Part shown: positions 60,228 through 60,403 of the stretch, in pieces
How positions within the stretch are numbered: position 1 is the first letter of the stretch
Layout: each line of letters starts with the position of its first letter
Origin: Flammeovirgaceae bacterium
GTDB lineage: Bacteria; Bacteroidota; Bacteroidia; Cytophagales; Cyclobacteriaceae
Reading direction: 5' to 3'
DNA: 60,403 nt
Assembly: GCA_013204595.1 (NCBI GenBank)
Contig: JABMNK010000083.1
Coordinates: 1 to 60,403 of the forward strand
Notes under the pieces: model-generated
Databases searched by the model: none
The model's input: the letters and a program-made list of their open reading frames with translations, nothing else
Told to the model about the DNA's origin: nothing
Program-made: the position numbers and the translations under genes

Positions 60228-60403
60228 ATACTGAGGACTATATGAAAATAGGAATTAATCAAAGGTTGATACTCTTTCTAATCTTTTTATGAGTCTTTAA
60301 TCTACCATTACCTTTAAAAGAGGTTCTTTATTGATTGGGTAAGTTTGAGTTGGAAAGAACTTTTGAAATCAAATATTTTTACAGAATTTGGATAGGGTAA
60401 TAC
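60228..60403. other. Element DNA at the window edge
   Basis: No ORF of note. AAGGTTGATACT at 60262-60273 repeats a 12-mer at 59806-59817 (the latter just before the small coiled-coil gene), suggesting a shared regulatory or promoter sequence ahead of successive element genes. Confidence 0.4.

Larger units (their letters stand above)
59166..60403. mobile_element. Left end of a probable integrated element (partial)
   Basis: From the tRNA fragment to the window end the DNA is more AT-rich than the housekeeping region, has no recognisable housekeeping gene, and holds short ORFs, repeats and an excisionase-like winged-helix protein. These are hallmarks of tRNA-integrated islands. The integrase, cargo and right end are outside the window, so type and size are unknown. 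Confidence 0.65.

Overview
The window is chromosomal DNA of a Bacteroidota bacterium, most likely a marine-type member of the Cytophagales. The pointers are a TonB receptor with STN and carboxypeptidase-like domains next to a DUF4249 lipoprotein, DUF4293, DUF1573, BatD, a very long NusB, a bacillithiol BshA, and scattered TAnnTTTG promoter-like boxes of the Bacteroidota type. The DNA is AT-rich, gene-dense and mostly housekeeping. No rRNA, complete tRNA or CRISPR array was seen.

Layout. 1-1289: 3' part of a WG-repeat protein. 1316-6366 (minus): leucine dehydrogenase-like enzyme, NusB, YtxH protein, DUF1573 lipoprotein, YajC, YbbR and CoaE, nearly without gaps. 6484-11893: two ABC exporter half-transporters on opposite strands whose ATPase motifs look like the two halves of one heterodimer, then truA and DUF4293. 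12025-16668: htpG with a clear terminator, a secreted MORN-like protein, an acyltransferase, and a 0.7 kb gap. 16669-23148: eukaryote-like glycogen branching enzyme, secreted endonuclease/phosphatase-fold protein, large FAD/Fe-S oxidoreductase, and a secreted unknown. 23427-27079: sugar-dehydrogenase-like protein, a decayed SDR pseudogene and a Tat-exported sugar isomerase-like protein. 27080-32567: complete RND efflux operon (adaptor, pump, TolC). 32649-38941 (minus): FAD dehydrogenase, NifU-type scaffold, dicarboxylate symporter, chorismate synthase, BatD. 39442-43948 (minus): AlbA-type protein, chelatase-like AAA ATPase plus VWA pair, BshA. 44387-48287: small membrane protein, MutL and two rhomboids. 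48290-56261 (minus): RlmN and a four-gene TonB receptor/DUF4249/large exported protein operon. 56678-59107: TRAP permease pair lacking its binding protein, and a small exported protein.

At about 59166-59188 there is a 23-nt 3' fragment of a tRNA gene (probably tRNA-Pro, minus strand) with no tRNA body. To its right the DNA becomes more AT-rich and carries short unknown ORFs, repeat-rich regulatory DNA and a small excisionase-like winged-helix protein. This looks like the left end of an integrated mobile element that runs out of the window. Its integrase, cargo and the intact tRNA should lie beyond position 60403, so the part of this locus most likely to be novel is mostly outside the window.

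Within the window the best leads are the element junction and its operator-like repeats, the heterodimeric ABC exporter split over two strands, the TonB/DUF4249 four-gene operon, the decayed SDR gene, and a tandem 10-bp repeat in front of the RND operon.
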